A DNA stretch of 64,000 nucleotides from Bryopsis sp. KO-2023 (lineage: Eukaryota > Chlorophyta > Ulvophyceae > Bryopsidales > Bryopsidaceae). Location: assembly GCA_030272585.1 (NCBI GenBank), contig BSYQ01000014.1, forward strand, positions 1,054,001 through 1,118,000, in the 5' to 3' direction. Numbering within the stretch: position 1 is the stretch's first letter; every line of letters begins with the position of its first letter. The position numbers and the translations under genes are program-made. The notes beneath the pieces are model-generated. The model did not search any database, was not told where the DNA came from, and saw only the letters and a program-made list of their open reading frames with translations. Positions 22,950-33,820 of this stretch are shown piece after piece.

Positions 22950-23350
22950 ATTTAAACCAGAAACTTTGGATTTGAGTTGATTATTAGTATTACATCCAAA
23001 AGGAACACAATGAAATTCGGCAAAAATAATGATTCTGAACTTATCCCTGCAATGTTTTGTGTTTGCAAACAAAACGAATCCAACGTCCAGATCAAAAACT
23101 CTAAAAACTGAAGAAATAAAAAAAATAAACGGAGGTGATCAACTAGATCTAAAAAGAAAAAAACGCTCCACCATTTTATGAACAAAACTGACCACCAGCA
23201 AGTCGAAACAGGACTGGACACTGAGTCTGACATGAAGCATCCAGAGAAACGACTCCCTGCATCCTGTATGGTGTCCAGAACGCAATGCGCGCTGGCAGGC
23301 CACCTCTGAGACCAAGCCAAAAAAAATTCACGATTGACGATTCAAGGTTG
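22950..23350 (-). pseudogene. GRP relic: 3' end only
   Basis: The minus strand matches the region from the stop codon into the 3' flank of the GRP genes (AATCGTCAATCGTGAATTTT; GCGCGCATTGCGTTCTGGAC; TTTCTCTGGATGCTTCATGT). No GRP exon remains. It abuts the plus-strand SPRY relic, suggesting both arrived in one rearranged duplication. Confidence 0.7.
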
Positions 23351-23370
23351 AGGGGCGAGAACCACTGAAT

Positions 23371-23458
23371 TGTTTGGGCCGCCATAGGAGAGCGGCATCT
23401 CCTACACAATGTAAATGTTGTTTGTTTGTTTGTTTGTTTGTTTGTTTGGGCCGCCATA
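23371..23458 (+). mobile_element. Mini-insertion, 56 bp, 16-bp target duplication
   Basis: Insert 23387-23442 contains GGCATCTCCTACACAATGTA then ATGTTG(TTTG)n. It lies between perfect copies of TGTTTGGGCCGCCATA at 23371-23386 and 23443-23458. Paralogous DNA near 5745 has one uninterrupted GTTTTATTGCGGCCCAAACA, consistent with an empty site on the opposite strand context. Confidence 0.75.
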
Positions 23459-23619
23459 AAACTGAATCACATGCTCTGTTCACTGTCTCAAGAGCATCGT
23501 CCCAGAAAATCGAAACCACCACCATACTTGATCACAGCAGCAATCCATTTCGCCCAACCCTCAACTGTAATGAACCCCATCTCTTCCTGCATCTAACTGG
23601 CACTTTTGTCAGACAAAAA

Positions 23620-25235
23620 AAATGAACGTGACAAATGGGTGGCAAGAACGCGGGGGGTTGCTCGACCTCCGAATGCCTTCCTGAAAGCGGACGTCGATCC
23701 ATCGATCGACAGCTCCTTTTCGTTCGGCGTCCAAAACAGCGCTCTGCTACCAACAGATTACTCATGGAGGAAGATCTGCACGAGTGGGTGGCGATCGCCG
23801 GTGTGGTTTTTTGTTTTGGGGCAAAAAACAAAAAACAGGTGCTCCATTGCCCCCTTCTTGTTACTCATCGATCAGCAGCCCTTGGTTGTGGAACCATCTG
23901 CACCTGGGATCAAATGCCTGCTGTATTTTTTTTTTTTCCTAGGAGATTTTCGATGGGGTAAAAATTTTTCTGGGTGAATGATGGGGGGACTTTTCAAAAA
24001 ACAGGAATAAAAAAAAACGAAATCCAGAGATAATCATACAGCACAAGAAGAGTCACAGGTGACTATTTCTTCACCTGTAAAAAAAACATCATGTACCTGT
24101 ATCGTTATTTTTTATTTTTTTCTCCCCACTTATTCCAGAGAATCAGACCTGAGAGGGTGTGTGGTTTTTTTCGACCTTCAGTGATCGGCTTGGTGAATTC
24201 CAATGCATGACGCAATCAAGATACACAGAGTCCTTTAAAACTTAGTGATGGCTTATGGGTGCTATGTCAGTCTGACCCCCACGGATGCCACTCGAGAAGA
24301 AAATTCCGCTTTCATTAAAAGTATCATAGATTTTTTTGATGCAGTATTATAAATGTGATTTTTTTCAGATTATAAGAAGAAGAAAAAACTGTGTGCAGCT
24401 TTCCAGAGTGTTACAGAGTTCCAACGACATGCTAAAAATTGCTTTCTTTGCCCTGTTATTCACAGCATTATTATCATCATCCACAGAAAGAAATTGATCG
24501 CATGAGGGCTATCATATTTTTTTGCAGTGCATTGTGATTATTATTATTATTTTTTTTTTTTTCGCTGGTCTCAATTTTTTATTTTTCAATTCACTCCCCA
24601 AGGTGATGTTTCTTGGGTGCGTTCTGGATCGAGAGGATGGCTCCATTTGTTTGACTAAAAATGGGGCATTTTTGGAGAAAAAATTCAACAAGGTCAATTC
24701 TGGGCGGCTTTGGCCAGCGATCGGATTGAGAAGTGCATGTGAGGCAAGTTTCAATGCACCATCATTTGAAAAAATGAGAATGGATTGTTATGCATGCTTT
24801 TATGCATGCCAATTGGATACATACAGACGATGCATGCAGGAACCCCCCTTCCTGCATTTCCGCATCTTTGGAAAAAACAAGGCTTTCGAGTCGTCATTTT
24901 TAAAGGATTTTTTTTTATTTATTCAAAGCTTGTTTTTCTACTTATTTTTATGGGTCCAATTTCTTAAATGCCGGAAAAATCGATGATTGATGATATAGGT
25001 GTGGGCATGGGTTTTCTTATCGATTAATCAGGTGATGTTGTTGGGTGTGGGGTTGAACAGAGAAAAGCATCCAGACTGAGGATAGAGATCAGCATGACTG
25101 ACTCTTGTGCACAGTTCCCACAAAAAGAACTGACACATCGCTGGGTTGTATTTTTTTCTTTGGGATGGCCCGCCATCAAAAGCATTGCCCTGTCTTACAG
25201 ATGGAGAAAGTTCTGGTCCGGTGCAATGAAAGTGG
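23620..25235 (+). pseudogene. Second decayed copy of the SPRY/WD gene, N-terminal half only
   Basis: Plus-strand homology to the minus-strand gene at 40.6-50.9 kb. 23620-23915 is the N-terminal exon (EEDLHEWVAIAGVVFCFGAK; HRSAALGCGTICTWDQ). 24170-24300 is the middle of SPRY 1. 24600-24780 holds REDGSICLTKNGAFLEKKF and SGRLWPAIGLRSACEASF. 25033-25075 is the GDV motif exon of SPRY 2 with one extra base compared with 47.5 kb. Several frameshifts and missing boundaries mark it as a relic. It stops where the A-segment duplication begins (25283). Confidence 0.7.
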
Positions 25236-26426
25236 TGAGTTTCTGGCACTGTAATTGTCTCGAATGTAGATCGTTTAATTGATTTAAAAAAAAATTGTAA
25301 GGTGGATCACCACCAACCTCTCGGCAAGGGAGGCCGGCGGTCCATGGACTGGACAGCCCACTTCAACATGGGTGGTTGAAAAAGGTAATGGGGGGAAAAC
25401 ACTAGAGGGGGGAGGGGGACCGGGTTCAATGTTTTTGGAGTAAATTCTGGCCGGTGAGCCTTTTTTTTTTTCGGACATGGAGTGAAAAGGGAAAGAAAAA
25501 GACATTGGACATGGAGCCGGAAAGAAGAAAAGGACGGGAGTGTTTGAAGAGGGTGTTTTTGGATGAGAATTTTTCACATGGACAAAATATGTTGTATTAT
25601 ATAGGGCCACCCCCTAGTTCCCCATAATCACCTCCCTGAGCAACACGTGCAAATGGACAGTGGTTCGCAACCAACCTCGAATTTTGGAGAGGTCGGCAGC
25701 GATCGACTCGAAACCCCTAAGATGGGCAGGGTGAGGGGGGACAAAAGGGGGTGGTTAAAACATTCCAAAATTTGCAAATAAAAAATTGGACAGCAAACAA
25801 GTGTTTTCTCTTTGTTTTGTTTTGGCATGCACATTGAAATGCCATTTCACCAGTGTTTCTCGACTGCGGAAACTCACAGGAATAAAAAATTCCTGCATGG
25901 TTTTTGATCAATCAATTGACATGGCGATGGCCAGTTTTAGGAGGGATGCCCCGATTGGCTAAACTCTACTTACTAAAGAAGACTTTGTTGAGGAAATCAG
26001 TATGGGTGGGCGAGAAAACAGTGAACCAATATTGGCCATTGACCATTAATGGCCCCTCAGGCGGTAGCATTGGCATGTCTGGGTTTCTGGATGCTTTGAT
26101 CAATCCATTGGAATTTCTGGATTTCTGTTTAAAAGGATTTTTTTTAATGTAACACTGCATGCTTGCAGGAACAGGAAATAGCCAAAACCAAAATTTCCCT
26201 TCTTTGGGCAGCCGAGGATGGAACCCATCCTGCAAAAACCCTCTCAAAAAATGTATTCTAATCGTATCTCAGTACATCGATCGGCTCGTATGAGGTCCGG
26301 GGAGGTTCAGTCACGGAAAGGGGATCTTTTTTACTGGGTGTACGAAACAAAACAACTCTGCTTTTCTGTCACTCTTTTTTTTTCTTCTTCAATTTTTTTT
26401 GGGGGGGTGGGGGCACATTGAAATCC

Positions 26427-26456
26427 ATGCATGCATGCATGCATGCATGCATGCAC
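26427..26456. repeat. (CATG)n microsatellite
   Basis: Seven or more ATGC/CATG units. The equivalent place in copy B (36219-36245) is shorter and interrupted. A third CATG run sits at 42668-42691 in a channel-gene intron. Confidence 0.9.
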
Positions 26457-26765
26457 AAAGAAAATACATGGAAATCATCGATCCAAAGCCTGTTGCCGCT
26501 CGATCAGCAATCAGGTCGCATGGAAATGTGCATCCATGGAATTTCCCCCCTTGTGGCTCCGAGAAAATTTTCAACCAGCAGTGGGGAGGCAGCATCTCTA
26601 ATAGGTCCATCAAAGGATTGCAGATGTGAGGATCTAACACATTCAATCATGTGTGCAATTCACGACCATGTTCGGCTTTCAGTCTGACATCTTGACATCC
26701 ACAGCCACTATGGGAAATTCCCCTGTGTGCGGGGTCATTTTGACACCCCGCACATGAACTACACT

Positions 26766-27084
26766 GCCCCGCACAAAGCCACAACCACCCCGCACGGCTC
26801 TGTGCGAAGTTTTGAGCCGATTACTGCGGGGTACAGTGAACCTCGCACAGAGGTTGACGTCTTTGTCGCCACCCTACCCCGCACAGGGGAATATAAACCC
26901 CGCACAGTGTGCGGGGTTCCAGCGTGTATGTGCGAGGTGCCTGTGCGGGGCTGAGTCGCAGATCCTGTGCGGGGTAGGGTGGCGACAAAGACGTCAACCT
27001 CTGTGCGAGGTTCACTGTACCCCGCAGTAATCGGCTCAAAACTTCGCACAGAGCCGTGCGGGGTGGGTGTGGCTTTGTGCGGGG
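26766..27084. repeat. Large inverted repeat in the left subterminal region
   Basis: Arms of about 120 bp (26766-26885 and 26964-27084) are near-perfect reverse complements around an 78-bp spacer that itself holds CCCCGCACAGTGTGCGGGG. Probable transposase-binding or fold-back region. Confidence 0.85.
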
Positions 27085-27560
27085 TCCCTCGCACCTCGCA
27101 GTAACCGGGTCATAACATCGCACAGCGCTGTGCGGGTTTGGTTTGGCTTTGTGCGAGGTCTCTCAGACCTCGCAGTAATCGGGTCATAACATCGCACAGA
27201 GCCGTGCGGGGTTGGTGTGGTGGATGTGTGCGGGTTTGGTTTGGCTTTGTGCGGGGTCCCTCGCACCTCGCAGTAACCGGGTCATAACATCGCACAGCGC
27301 TGTGCGGGGTTGGTGAGGCTTTGTGCGGGGTCTCCCATACCTCGCAGTAATCGGGTCATAACATCGCACAGAGCCGTGCGGGGTTGGTGAGGCTTTGTGC
27401 GGGGTCTCCCATACCTCGCAGTATTCGGGTCATATCATCGCAGAGCCATGCGGGGCTGGTGAGGCTGTGTGCGGGGTTGTTAGTTGATGAGCAGTGCGGC
27501 TTTATTTTCGGTTTGTGCGGGGCAGATCGGTGCATGTGCGGTGGTTTTTAAACACCCCGC
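27060..27560. repeat. Tandem subterminal repeats of the CACTA element
   Basis: About six diverged units of 70-100 bp, each with CTCGCAGTAA(C/T)CGGGTCATA, ACATCGCACAG and GTGCGGGGT(T/C). Related shorter units lie at 30480-30560 near the right end. Confidence 0.85.
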
Positions 27561-27599
27561 ACATAACCAATGCTATCTCAATCATGTGAAATGTGTGTT

Positions 27600-30470
27600 T
27601 TCATGTTACAAAATCCCCAGCATCTGTACATCTCCCAAACTTTTGTTGTCAAAAACACACGACCATAACCTGTACCAAAACCATCGTGTAAACCCAAACC
27701 CAAACCCATGGACATCTGTGAGATCCACACAGCCTGCACTTGTTTTGTTGGCTGCCTGGCTGCTGCTGAAATAGCGACAATTAGATAGTTTGCTGACCCT
27801 GCTGCCGAACTGGATTGCGCACTTCTTCCTGGAGGCCGCACTCTCCAAGACTTCAAGACTCCTCAAATATTCCCTCACCACCATTTTGTCGCCTTTGCCT
27901 GTAAAGGTTGAAGCACACAGTACTGCTCTTTACAGCGTCAGGTTCTGACCTACAACGGAAGATGTGCAAATAGGACCGCAACCTCCTCGTCTCGGAAAGG
28001 AAATCTGGCCTCTCGGCAGTGATCAGACACAACACGATCATCTCGCCCCAAATTTGTCTTCCATAACCGACGGAGCTCCATCTGAACTTCGCTTCTCAAC
28101 CTGTGCAAGGCACCCTCCCGACACCTGACATCGGGCATTGCAACTGTTCGTTAAACCCTCATGTTTTGGGCGGCATCGCGCAAGACTTACATGTTTCCAC
28201 AGGTTTCTCTGTTCGTCTCATTGTTTCTCTAGCATGGAATTGGATCCCAGACGAATCTTTGCGTTGGAATGCTGTCAGTGAGGATGGAGCAACAGACCTT
28301 GACTTATGGCGAGCATATCCACAGCACTGATCGGCGGCACCATGCCCTGTCAAAACCACAGGAGCCGACGATGTGAACTCCGCACCATGTATCGAACAGC
28401 CTCCACAACAACTTCATCTGAGCTGTCCAGTGGGTCAGAAATCATGTTGAGTGTATCTCTTGCTGCCAACCACAGAGGGGCACCAACATTCGGGTCCAAA
28501 ATCGACGAGCACGGGTGCAGTAGGGCCAGAAGGTCTGATCTGTTGATCAGGCCAAAAACTATTAGACGGCTGTTAACCCCACGATGATCCTTCATGAATT
28601 GGAAAAAGAATAGATGTGTCACCTGAGACCATCCACCTCATCAAGGGAAGAATCAACCTCAACAAGCCGCCACAGCCTATCAGGGGCCCATTGCCTGAGT
28701 TCCCTGACTGATTCGATGCTCCCCACTCAATCTGGCGATGTCTCTTTGGTAAATGAAACGTTCACAAGATCAATAGGAGCATCCGATGGCAGGCACAAAT
28801 GCAGCAGAGCAGGCAACAGTGTGGTGTTGAGCCCTCCACTGAACAGCACCACAACATGGCCAGATCTGAGTAGCGACGAGGGGTCGTCTGAAGTTTCGTG
28901 TCCCATTCGCCACTCCATACAGTCACACCTCATCTACAGTTCGAAACACTGCACCCCTCTCAAGATTTCCCCCTAAACACAATCAACAAATTGAATGGGG
29001 TGGGAACTTTCTGAAGGAAATGGATTTGGTGGCGACTGTTGAGCTCATGAGTAGTACTAGCAGGAGTGCTACAGACCTTCACAAAATGCAAAAAAATCCA
29101 GTGCAGTCCTACCCACTACTGCCGGCCGGTCGGCCTTGCGTTGGTGAGGGCAGCGTTCCTGGTGGTGTTGCGATAATGGCAGCAGCGTCTTCAGGAGGTT
29201 CGATTTCATCTGTGATTGCAACGAGCACCACCCAGTCCGGCCCCGAGCCCTCTTCCTCTTAAGGTTTGAGATCGTCTTCTTCTTCTGAAGGGGATTCTGT
29301 CAATGGTGGCGATCGCCTGGATGTTGCCTTCGTTGTTGAGGGTTAAATTTTCCCCTTCCTTGGCTTCCTGGTTCCGGGAGTAACTTGCAGCAAAGCGCGT
29401 TTAGATAAGCTGCACAGGTCAGAATTTGAAGCGCAAAGAGCCCTCTGGGATTCTCCAGCCCCTGAAAACATAACCAAGAAAAGCTGGGGGTTTTCTCTGT
29501 GGAGTCATGGGAAGCCATCCATTTTTGAAGTCGATCCTTTGATTCGTTGTCCATCCATCAATCCAGCGAACTGATTTTACCTTTGCAAGAATCTATTTGG
29601 ACAGCAAATCAACATGATTGGAGAAAGCAAGAATTCGATGGACCAGCATCCTGTTGTGGGTTTTTTTTTCACTTTTTCAAGAAAGTGTACAATGCACAGG
29701 TGCAAACCTCGAACACAGACTTGTTTTATTTTCCTTTCCCTTTTTCTTTTTCTTTTTTTTTTTTTTTTGGGGGGGGGAGGGGTGTGACAAGGTAGGAGCT
29801 AGGATTTCCAACCTTCAACAAGCAGGGGCAGGATCAACAAGATTGCAAGCAGGTGGCACTGAAATGCGTTATAGGCTGGCTCAGAAATTCAACTAACATT
29901 CATAAGGTGGCAATATCTTGAAGCCTCCTTTTTGTCCAATTTTTGCTAAAGTAAAAAACACAACAAAAAAATACTGGGGCGTAGTCCTTCAAAAAAGTAA
30001 AGTGCCGATGTGAAATACACGCAGGACACAGCAGTTGAAAAAAAACAAACCTTCGGCTCTCCTTGAACTGGTGGGAAAACCCAGGGGAGCTGCGTTGCGC
30101 GATGCGTCGCTCGTGTAAGAATCTCGCGGCGCTGCTCGAAGCAGAGCCCGAGGCCGTGCTTGGGGATGCGTCGAAAGCGTGGCTCACTGGAGGATTGCCG
30201 AGTACGCAGGCGTCGTCCATGACCTCTTTTCACCAACCGACCTCCAAAGATCTCGTTCTGACGCTTGGACCACGCATGGCAGCAATCCTCCGTCGACCGC
30301 ATGGCTCTCAGCCTATGGGAGGTCCGCGAGTACCTCGCGAGGGACTCGATCGAGTGCTCCCTCCCCTGGCCATTTTCGTTCGACTCCAGCACGCAATTGA
30401 GATCTGCGAACTGGCATTCCAAACGAGTGTGACAGATCACACCATCCACCGCATTTCGCGATTCGGTGAC
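27600..30470 (-). pseudogene. ASNSD1-like: ASNSD1-like (asparagine synthetase domain) pseudogene inside the transposon
   Basis: Minus strand, C-terminal half clear. 28900-28650 has the PP-loop region VVVLFSGGLNTTLLPALLHL, then PIDLVNVSF, an in-frame TGA, and VRELRQWAPDRLWRLVEVD. 28590-28430 has HPCSSILDPNVGAPLWLAAR. 28390-28320 has VVLTGHGAADQCCGYARHK in another frame. 28110-27950 has LRRLWKTNLGRDDRVVSDHC and REARFPFRDEEVAVLFAHLP. 27895-27765 has GDKMVVREYLRSLEVLE and KCAIQFGSRVSKL. The order is that of the asparagine synthetase domain of ASNSD1-type proteins. The P-loop Asp is Asn (SGGLN). Possible N-terminal amidotransferase remnants (QNEIFGG) lie near 30230. Introns are retained (CTCAG|GTGACA), so capture was at DNA level. 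Stops and frame changes show it is broken. Confidence 0.75.
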
Positions 30471-30626
30471 GTCAACCCTACGCCGCACAGGATACTAACC
30501 CCGCACAGAGTCCTGTACGGGGTTACTGTCCTGTGCGGGGTTGACTGTGCGGGGTAGAGTTTCGCCATTTCGTCCGTCGCTGACGACTTCGCCAGCGACT
30601 CCGTTTTTCCGCCCCAGATCGTGACG

Positions 30627-30667
30627 GGAATGCCTGGGAGTCGAACCCAGGTGTTTCCTACCATTCC
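30627..30667 (-). other. tRNA T-arm-like hairpin in the right end of the transposon
   Basis: The minus strand holds CTGGG-TTCGACT-CCCAG, a perfect T-arm with B-box GGTTCGACTCC, bracketed by GGAATGG and GCATTCC that can pair at six of seven positions. D and anticodon arms are missing, so it is not a normal tRNA. It may be a collapsed tRNA gene or pol III B-box. Confidence 0.45.
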
Positions 30668-30884
30668 CTCTCTCTGTCGCGTCGATTTTCGCGACTTCAG
30701 TTTTCGGCGGAAATCGAACGTGATTTTTCTACCCCGCACAGAGCGGTTCTTCCCATAGTGAGCACCTTGTGCCAATATATGCATGCCATCAGCTGCACTT
30801 GATTTTTCCATGTGACGTCATGTAAGAACCTGCTGTGAATAAAACAGCTTTCTTTGAAGACATTCCATGTGGTGCATTCATAGG

Positions 30885-31200
30885 TTAGGCTCCATGTCCT
30901 TTGGCGCTCTGTTTGACCATCTCATAAATCTCCTCCACACTTTTCTGGCCACTGCACCTCAAAATTTGATGTTTGATTATCTTGTCCAGATCCTGGACGA
31001 TTGGGGTTAGCAAAGAAGGCACCTGGTTATGCTGGATTAACCCTAATGGCGATTTGTTGGCCTCCGCCAAACAAATCTTCGTGCTTCGGTTCGGTCGTTT
31101 AAACGACCATCTGGTGGGACAATATAATACAATCGGATAGTGAGCAAGCTGATCACCATTGCCAATGCAAGGACCATTTCCTGAATTCCAAGGAAAGAAA
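30885..31200 (-). CDS. Possible terminal exon of an unknown minus-strand gene (copy A)
   Basis: Open minus-strand frame ending NKSPLGLIQHNQVPSLLTPI, VQDLDKIIKHQILRCSGQKS and VEEIYEMVKQSAKGHGA stop. Composition is protein-like and an acceptor (TTGGAATTCAG) precedes it. It lies upstream of GRP2 on the opposite strand and is repeated in copy B. I do not recognise it; the rest of the gene was not found. Confidence 0.3.
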
Positions 31201-31552
31201 AAGATAAGAAAAGATAAGCCCTGGGACCAAAGAACTTTGAGTCTGACCAAACGAACAAGAATTAAAAAAAGAGACGACAAGAATCAAGACAGAAGAGGTC
31301 AAGAACCTTGGATGTCGTAGTCCCAACGTTGGTTGAACAAGACTCGGAGAGTTCCAATGGCCGCGGACCGTTGAGGACCGGAGGGGACCGGCGAGGGTGA
31401 AAGCACAGAGTGGCGAACGTCGTGAATGGGGAGGTCGATCAAGCCAAGGATGGGGGGGGGGCGATGGAACGCTGGTGCTACGAGGAAGAGGACAAGCGCG
31501 CTCAAATACGAGCTCCGGGAGCTTTCCAAACCGCGAATCCCGACGCAACACA

Positions 31553-32978
31553 ATGAACGCCATGTGGTTGTTGCTCTCCATCGTCGGAGCCTTGGCCGCG
31601 TGCCACTCTGCTCACCCCACTGGTGCGCTGAGGAACATTGCTCTGGCTGTTCAGCATTTCGGATCGGGTTGGCGGCTTATCGTTTTATCGGTATTCTTCT
31701 GCAGACACCTCGACGGTGCTGCAACTTGGTCCCCAGAGATCTTTGCTGGAGCCATCGCAGTCTTGTAAGTTTGGTACATGGTCCTTGCCATGAAAGTGGA
31801 TTTGCTTTTCTGCTGTGCTGTTCCGCCGGTGACGAACCACTCCTCATCTGTGTCTCCTGTTTTGCAGGCGAAGATGGGCCGTTCCCCAACAGGGGACTGT
31901 GCGTTTCTAATTGCGAAACCAAGGGTGGAAAGGTGAGTCCTGTCGAAGACAGCAACGGTTGGCAAGGGCAAATGGCGTTGTTGTTATCTGACGAGTGTCT
32001 GTGTTGGTCATCCCCAGTGTAAAGAAGTGAAAGATTGCACCAAGCCCATCATCCAGTGCATTGGCAAGAAACCCAACGGCTCTGGTAAATGCGTCGATCC
32101 TGGCACTGGGGAACAATCTTGCTGTACTGGAAACGCGAGGTGCGATTCCGGAATGAGGCGTCTCTTGGGAAGAAAGAAAGGCAGAAAAAACAAGGGGAGG
32201 AAAAGAAGAGGCAAAGGCAGAGGCAAGAAGAACAGAGGGAAGGGTAGCGGTGAAGACGAAGATGAGCCAGAAAGCCGCATCGTCGGTGGCGGCGGAGGAG
32301 GTGGTGGTGGCGGCGGAGGTGGCGGCGGAGGAGGTGGTGGAGGAGGAGGAGGAGGCGGCGGCGGAGGAGGTGGTGGAGGCGGCGGTGGAGGCGGCGGCGG
32401 AGGAGGTGGTGGAGGCGGCGGTGGAGGCGGCGGTGGAGGCGGCGGTGGAGGAGGAGGTGGAGGCGGTGGAGGAGGCGGCGGTGGTGGTGATCGTCGTCGT
32501 CGTCGTCGTTTCAACGGAGGCGGCGACGAGCCCAACGGTGGTGGCGACGACAAGCCCAACGGTGGTGGCGACGACAAGCCCAACGGTGGTGGCGACGACA
32601 AGCCCGACGGTGGTGGCGACGACAAGCCCGACGGTGGAGACGATAAGCCCGACGGTGGAGACGATAAGCCCGACGGTGGAGACGATAAGCCCGACGATGG
32701 AGGCGATGAGGGTGAGTCCCTCGTTTGATGCATACGACTGATTTCGACTGTGTGGCCACCTTTGTTTAAGTGTTGCTTTTTTGTCATGCAGACGACTGCG
32801 ATCTCAGAAAAGAGTGCAACACCTGCACTCTCGACTGTGAGGTAAGCAGCTGGCAGTTCGACAGCACGAATTTGCTTCTCCGCATTGACTTAAGAAGGCC
32901 CAAATTTAAAAATGTGTTCTGTGGTTGCAGCCACAGCCAACGGGCGAATACGAATGCGAGTGTCCGTCTGAACGTTGA
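31553..32978 (+). CDS. Secreted Cys-rich, glycine-tract protein GRP2
   Basis: Six exons: 31553-31622, 31705-31764, 31868-31932, 32018-32711, 32792-32841 and 32931-32978; phases join to 328 residues. Signal peptide MNAMWLLLSIVGALAACHSA. Cys motifs GLCVSNCETKGGKCKEVKDC and SCCTGNARCDSG are followed by a Lys/Arg-rich stretch, EDEDEPE, the longest glycine tract in the family (about 70 Gly), RRRRR, tandem GGGDDKPN/GGDDKPD repeats, and a terminal CDLRKECNTCTLDCE plus PTGEYECECPSER. The layout (basic, polyglycine, acidic repeat) suggests an extracellular scaffold or adhesive protein, by inference only. Upstream DNA is nearly identical to that of GRP3, so promoter control is probably shared. Confidence 0.85.
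32281..32488 (+). repeat. GGN repeat encoding the polyglycine tract of GRP2
   Basis: Imperfect (GGA/GGC/GGT)n with higher-order repeats such as GGCGGCGGTGGAGGC. Longer than in GRP3 although the flanks are almost identical, showing recent length change. Confidence 0.9.
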
Positions 32979-33559
32979 ATCGTCAATCGTGAATTTTTTT
33001 GGCTTGGTCTGAGAGGTGGTCTGTAGAGCTGTCAGCGCGCATTGCGTTCTGGACACCATGCAGGAGGCAGCGAGTCGTTCCTTTGGATGCTTCATGTCAG
33101 ACTCAGCGTTCAGTCCTGTTTCGACTTGTTGATGGTCAGTTTTGTTTATGGATTGTTGGAGCGTTTTTTTATTTTTTGATCTATTTGATCACCTCAGTTT
33201 GATTTTTTTTTATTTCTTCAGTGTTTTCAGTTTTTCATTGCAGAAGCAAAATTTCGGAATGATTACCGACCCGATTCTCATTGTGTTGCGTGTCGGGATG
33301 TTAAAAAAATAATAATTTCGGGATGTAAAAAATAACTAAAGCGAATCGATCGTGTTTGTTGATAACCATACATCTCTCTTTTTATTTCTGTCCAAACAAA
33401 ACAAATAAACATTAAAATACATTTCACAGCCCGTTAATGACAATGGAGATAAAAATAAAACATGAAATACGCGTGGGGTATTCATCGATATCCACACATA
33501 GTATAGATAAATAAATAAAGCAAATAAAACATAATCCCATTCTGAGTGAATAATAATAA

Positions 33560-33632
33560 CCTGATTTGAAGCTGAAACAAGAGTACGACGATTCTCCTTC
33601 ACAGTGTAATTTATGTTTGAACCTGATATTTC
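33560..33632 (+). mobile_element. Diverged mini-insertion behind GRP2
   Basis: CTCCTTCACAGTGTAATTTA followed by TG, between TTGAAGCTGAAA and TTGAACCTGATAT. This is the same insertion as at 8529-8591. Confidence 0.45.
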
Positions 33633-33720
33633 ACCCATCATCCCCCCCCCCCCGCCCCCGCGGGACATTTTAATCAATTAAAGGGAGTTGATTTTCCATC
33701 TGTTCCTCGATTGTTTTTGG

Positions 33721-33785
33721 TTTGGTTTGGTTCAATTCTGCAAGGGGCAGAATATATAGAAGGGGGCAGGCTGAAAAAAAAAATA

Positions 33786-33820
<35 letters not shown>

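Larger units (their letters stand above)
26706..30760. mobile_element. CACTA-type DNA transposon, non-autonomous, carrying an ASNSD1-like pseudogene
   Basis: The ends are inverted repeats starting CACTATGGGAA (26706 on the plus strand, 30760 on the minus); about 25 of the first 30 bases match, ending in TGTGCGGGGT on both sides. A 3-bp target duplication, AGC, lies at 26703-26705 and 30761-30763. The duplicated segment B has the uninterrupted site (CCACAGCACCTTG, 36489-36501), proving insertion. CACTA termini, 3-bp duplication and dense subterminal repeats (TGTGCGGGGT in both orientations, left about 850 bp and right about 290 bp) are the hallmarks of the CACTA/EnSpm superfamily. No transposase reading frame was found. 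The cargo is a host-type asparagine-synthetase-like gene on the minus strand. Confidence 0.9.
25283..33720. repeat. Segmental duplication copy A (with inserted CACTA element)
   Basis: 25283-26705 plus 30761-33720 match 35068-36495 plus 36496-39400 almost base for base; differences are scattered substitutions, microsatellite length changes and the 4,055-bp insertion at 26706-30760. Each copy contains a GRP gene with flanks. The two lie in direct orientation, 1.35 kb of low-complexity DNA apart. Confidence 0.9.

Noticed and set aside
26427..26456. (CATG)n as a designed or functional site
   Set aside because: Ordinary microsatellite; it also occurs at 36219 and 42668 with length differences.
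26727..26954. Matching frames on both strands around the palindrome (for example SVRSFEPITAGYSEPRTEVD)
   Set aside because: An inverted repeat necessarily gives the same peptide on both strands; not coding.
27680..27706. AAACCCAAACCCAAACCC run inside the transposon
   Set aside because: Three units only, within the ASNSD1-like relic; no sign of telomeric origin.
29020..29262. Plus-strand 80-codon frame inside the transposon as a transposase
   Set aside because: No transposase motif; the region lies within the minus-strand captured gene.
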